Assembly (NCBI GenBank): GCA_003952965.2
Contig: CM025851.1
Coordinates: 23,189,325 to 23,253,324, forward strand
DNA length: 64,000 nucleotides
Direction: 5' to 3'
DNA from: Morella rubra
Lineage: Eukaryota > Streptophyta > Magnoliopsida > Fagales > Myricaceae
Made by a program: the position numbers and the translations under genes
Shown: in pieces, positions 61,368 through 64,000 of the stretch
How the letters are laid out: each line of letters opens with the position of its first letter
How positions within the stretch are numbered: position 1 is the first letter of the stretch
The notes under the pieces: generated by a model
The model's input: the letters and a program-made list of their open reading frames with translations, nothing else
Told to the model about the DNA's origin: nothing
The model's database searches: none

Positions 61368-63921
61368 CTGGGTCGGAGCCTAAAGCAACAATCATGAGAT
61401 GTGGTATGAAGCGTACCACGACTCACAAAGGCTAAGACCATTGAACAAAGTGGATGAGCTCCTCGTCAGAACCATGGCAAAAGTAATTCCCAGGCAAGCT
61501 CGGAGAAGGGCATTCAAGAGTGGGAATGGGAGGACTTCAGGAACCATTGTTTGTGGAAGTGGGATGAATTTAATCTTTGTTGGGACAGAAGTAGGTCCCT
61601 GGAGCAAAACCGGTCGACTTGGAGATGTTCTAGGAGGTCTGCCACCAGCAATGGCGGTCAGCTTAGTGTTCTTCTCTGCTTCATTTGTTATTTGACCGAT
61701 AATCAAATGCATTGAATAGTAGCTTGTATCCATGAGGTGATAACTCAGTCGATCTTTCTCCAGGTCAATGAGCATTATGTTATGACTGTCTCTCCACGTT
61801 ATGACCAGTACAAAGACACATGGGATAACTGAAGTGATGATTGAGGTATTTATTCTACTACTCTAGTGCACATGCAGGCTTTAAAACCCCATTTCCTTGC
61901 AGGAGCTTCACTCTCAGAGCATGTTCTATGGGTAATCAAAAGATTAAATACCATTTGACTGGCAGCTTGAAGTAGCAGATCAAAGTGAAAAGGTTCGCTT
62001 CTTCCATTGCTACAAAAGAGGAGTAGATCGCATTTTTGTGAATCACCCAATGTTTCCAGAAAAGGTTGGTCGATTCTGTGTTCCCTTCTTCTTGCGACAT
62101 ATATCAAACAGCCTCATCTGTCAGACTTTTGAGATTCAAACTAACAAAAGCTTCATGACTGGAATTAAAGGTGTGGGGTAAAACTGGATCCAAACTTTAT
62201 GGGCCTATTGCCGGAGAGGATTTTCAGGACAACCAACGTCGGTTTACCATATTGTGCCAGGTTCAAAATCTCTATCCTCGTAGATGATTATTGTTCTAAG
62301 AATATTATTGTTCCGAAACTTAAATTTTTGGCTTTCAGGCAGCTCTAGAAGCACCGAGGGTACTGAGTCTTAACAGCAGTAAATATTTCTCCGGACCATA
62401 TGGTACGTGCATTGATTTGTGATTCAAAATCCTGGGATTCATCGAGCCTGGTGATTGATTGTTACTCCGATATGTACGTGCAGGTGAAGATCTAGTGTTT
62501 ATTGCAAACGACTGGCACACTGCACTGATCCCGTGCTACCTGAAAACCATATACAAACCCAAAGGCATATATACGAGTGCCAAAGTAGGTACTTGTTCTT
62601 TGTGGAAGTGCCTCCATAAGATATCTGGTCAACCCCTTTTTACTCAAAAGTGGAGTTCTGCTTCGTTAACATTTTGCAGGTTGCTTTTGCATTCACAACA
62701 TTGCCTACCATGGCAGATTTGCCTTCTCAGATTTCTCACTTCTACGACTCCCAGATGAATTGAAAAGCTCACTCAATTTTATTGACGGGTATGATTTTGA
62801 TGATTTGCTCAAGATAGCGTAATATTTACATGATGAAATTCTTTCTGAGGGATTTTTCTGCAGGTACGAAAAACCCGTAAAGGGAAGGAAAATTAACTGG
62901 ATGAAAGCTGGAATTTTAGAATCAGACAAGGTTATAACTGTGAGCCCCTACATGCCCAAGAACTTGTTTCTGGTGTGGAGAAGGGAGTGGAATTGGATAA
63001 CATCCTTCGCAAAGCTGGCATCATGGGAATTGTAAATGGCATGGATGTCCAGGAATGGAATCCATTAACTGACAAGTACATAGGTGTCAAATATGATGCT
63101 TCGACTGTAAGATCTTTCACCTAAAGTAACTTCTATGTTCCATATCCACCATCTTTGACCTCCCTGCTTTTTATACCATTATTTTCCCGACTTTGGTGTT
63201 CCCAAGTGATGGATGCAAAACCCCTTTTGAAGGAAGCCCTTCAAGCAGAAGTTGGATTGCCTGTGGATAGAAATGTCCCTGTTATAGGGTTCATTGGTAG
63301 ACTGGAAGAGCAGAAAGGTTCTGATATTATGGAGGCAGCCATTCCCCATTTTATCAAGGAGAATGTTCAGATAATATACCTTGAAAGTATCAGAAGAACT
63401 TGTTTTTTCTCCCAGGTGATCACTGATCAGACCAGTATAACTGATGTGAAGTTTAGTCTGATCTGCTTCCTGGTGTTCTTTTAGGGGACGGGCAAAAAAG
63501 CTATGGAGAAGCAGCTTGAACAGCTGGAGATTACATACGCTGACAAGGCCCGTGGAGTGGCAAAATTCAATGTTCCACTCGCCCACATGATCATAACTGG
63601 TGCTGATTTTATATTGGTTCCTAGAAGATTTGAGCCCTGTGGTCTCATTCAACTGCACGCCATGCGTTACGGAACTGTATGATTCCCACAATCCTGACTG
63701 CTACCTATTGTTATATGTTTCTGAATCACAGCAGAACAATTTTTCTTACTCCTCCGGTCCACCCTACTTTCCAATGTCATTCTTCTGCAGGTACCTATTG
63801 TGGCCTCCACCGGTGGATTGGTTGATACAGTCAAAGAGGGTTTCACAGGATTTCAGATGGGGAGGCTTCAATGTCGATGTAAGAACTTAGTTTCTCTACA
63901 TGTCCCTGAACGGGAAGCTAA
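61368..63921 (+). pseudogene. Truncated GBSS1 duplicate (exons 1 to 11, introns retained)
   Basis: Homologous to 48187-50744, introns included, so it is a DNA-level copy and not a retrocopy. The 5' 60 coding bases and promoter, and exons 12-13, are missing. Defects: one base lost near 61430 (frameshift), KTGGL changed to KTGRL near 61605, a TGA in exon 2 near 61830, one base lost in exon 8 near 62950, the exon 9 acceptor changed from AG to AA near 63207, the exon 9 donor GT changed to GA near 63384, and one base gained in exon 11 near 63860. It cannot encode starch synthase. Substitutions and indels are mixed, as in natural decay. Confidence 0.93.
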
Positions 63922-64000
63922 TTGAAGCGAGAAAGGATGTTGCTAAGCTGAGTTTGAGGTGGAAACCGAAAAGGCAGAAGAAATGGTCTTTGTTTTTACC
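63922..64000 (+). other. Sequence beyond the GBSS duplicate
   Basis: The last 79 bases do not match the GBSS1 gene. They are purine-rich and open in at least one frame but too short to identify. Confidence 0.4.

Overview
This is nuclear DNA of a flowering plant, very probably a woody eudicot; I cannot name the species. The evidence is plastid-targeted nuclear proteins, GT-AG introns that I could place to the base, plant-specific families (granule-bound starch synthase, PPR), and a dense load of LTR, hAT, Mutator and Harbinger-type elements. No prokaryotic, viral or organellar segment was seen.

Layout. 1-3350 is a decayed Ty1/copia retrotransposon. 3570-6490 is a mosaic of repeated non-coding blocks. 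7187-8663 (-) encodes a two-RRM chloroplast ribonucleoprotein, divergent from COG4 (8897-12060, +) across 233 bp. 12479-13451 is a non-autonomous hAT element, and 13.8-18.6 kb is repeats, including an LTR-like block with a GGGCAT array and a Mutator-type MITE. 19264-22105 (-) encodes the plastid pyruvate dehydrogenase E1 alpha subunit. A tRNA-Cys(GCA) lies at 23048-23119. 23804-41284 (-) is an 18-exon gene for VPS8, a CORVET tethering subunit with a C-terminal RING; a 3.17-kb insertion inside it repeats exons 2-9 and looks like an assembly fault. 41.4-47 kb is repeats. 48126-51217 (+) is a complete 13-exon granule-bound starch synthase gene. 52350-53294 (-) encodes ribosomal stalk protein P1. 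53.9-59.6 kb is an LTR-like block and two hAT elements. 59813-61309 (+) is an intronless PPR gene. 61368-63921 is a broken, intron-containing copy of the starch synthase.

The genes do not form a pathway, but there is a common theme. Three products act in the plastid (RNA binding, acetyl-CoA supply, amylose synthesis), COG4 and VPS8 are membrane-tethering subunits (Golgi and endosome), and P1 and the PPR protein act in translation or organelle RNA. From memory, the RNP, PDH-E1 alpha and P1 genes match the adjacent Arabidopsis loci At1g01080, At1g01090 and At1g01100 in order and strand, so this is a conserved block with COG4, VPS8 and GBSS interleaved.

I found no previously undescribed biological system. 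The points most worth checking are the VPS8 internal duplication, the two-sided truncated GBSS duplicate, the repeat mosaic at 3.6-6.5 kb, and three hAT elements with readable target-site duplications. All gene models rest on splice-site reading and family resemblance, without a database search.
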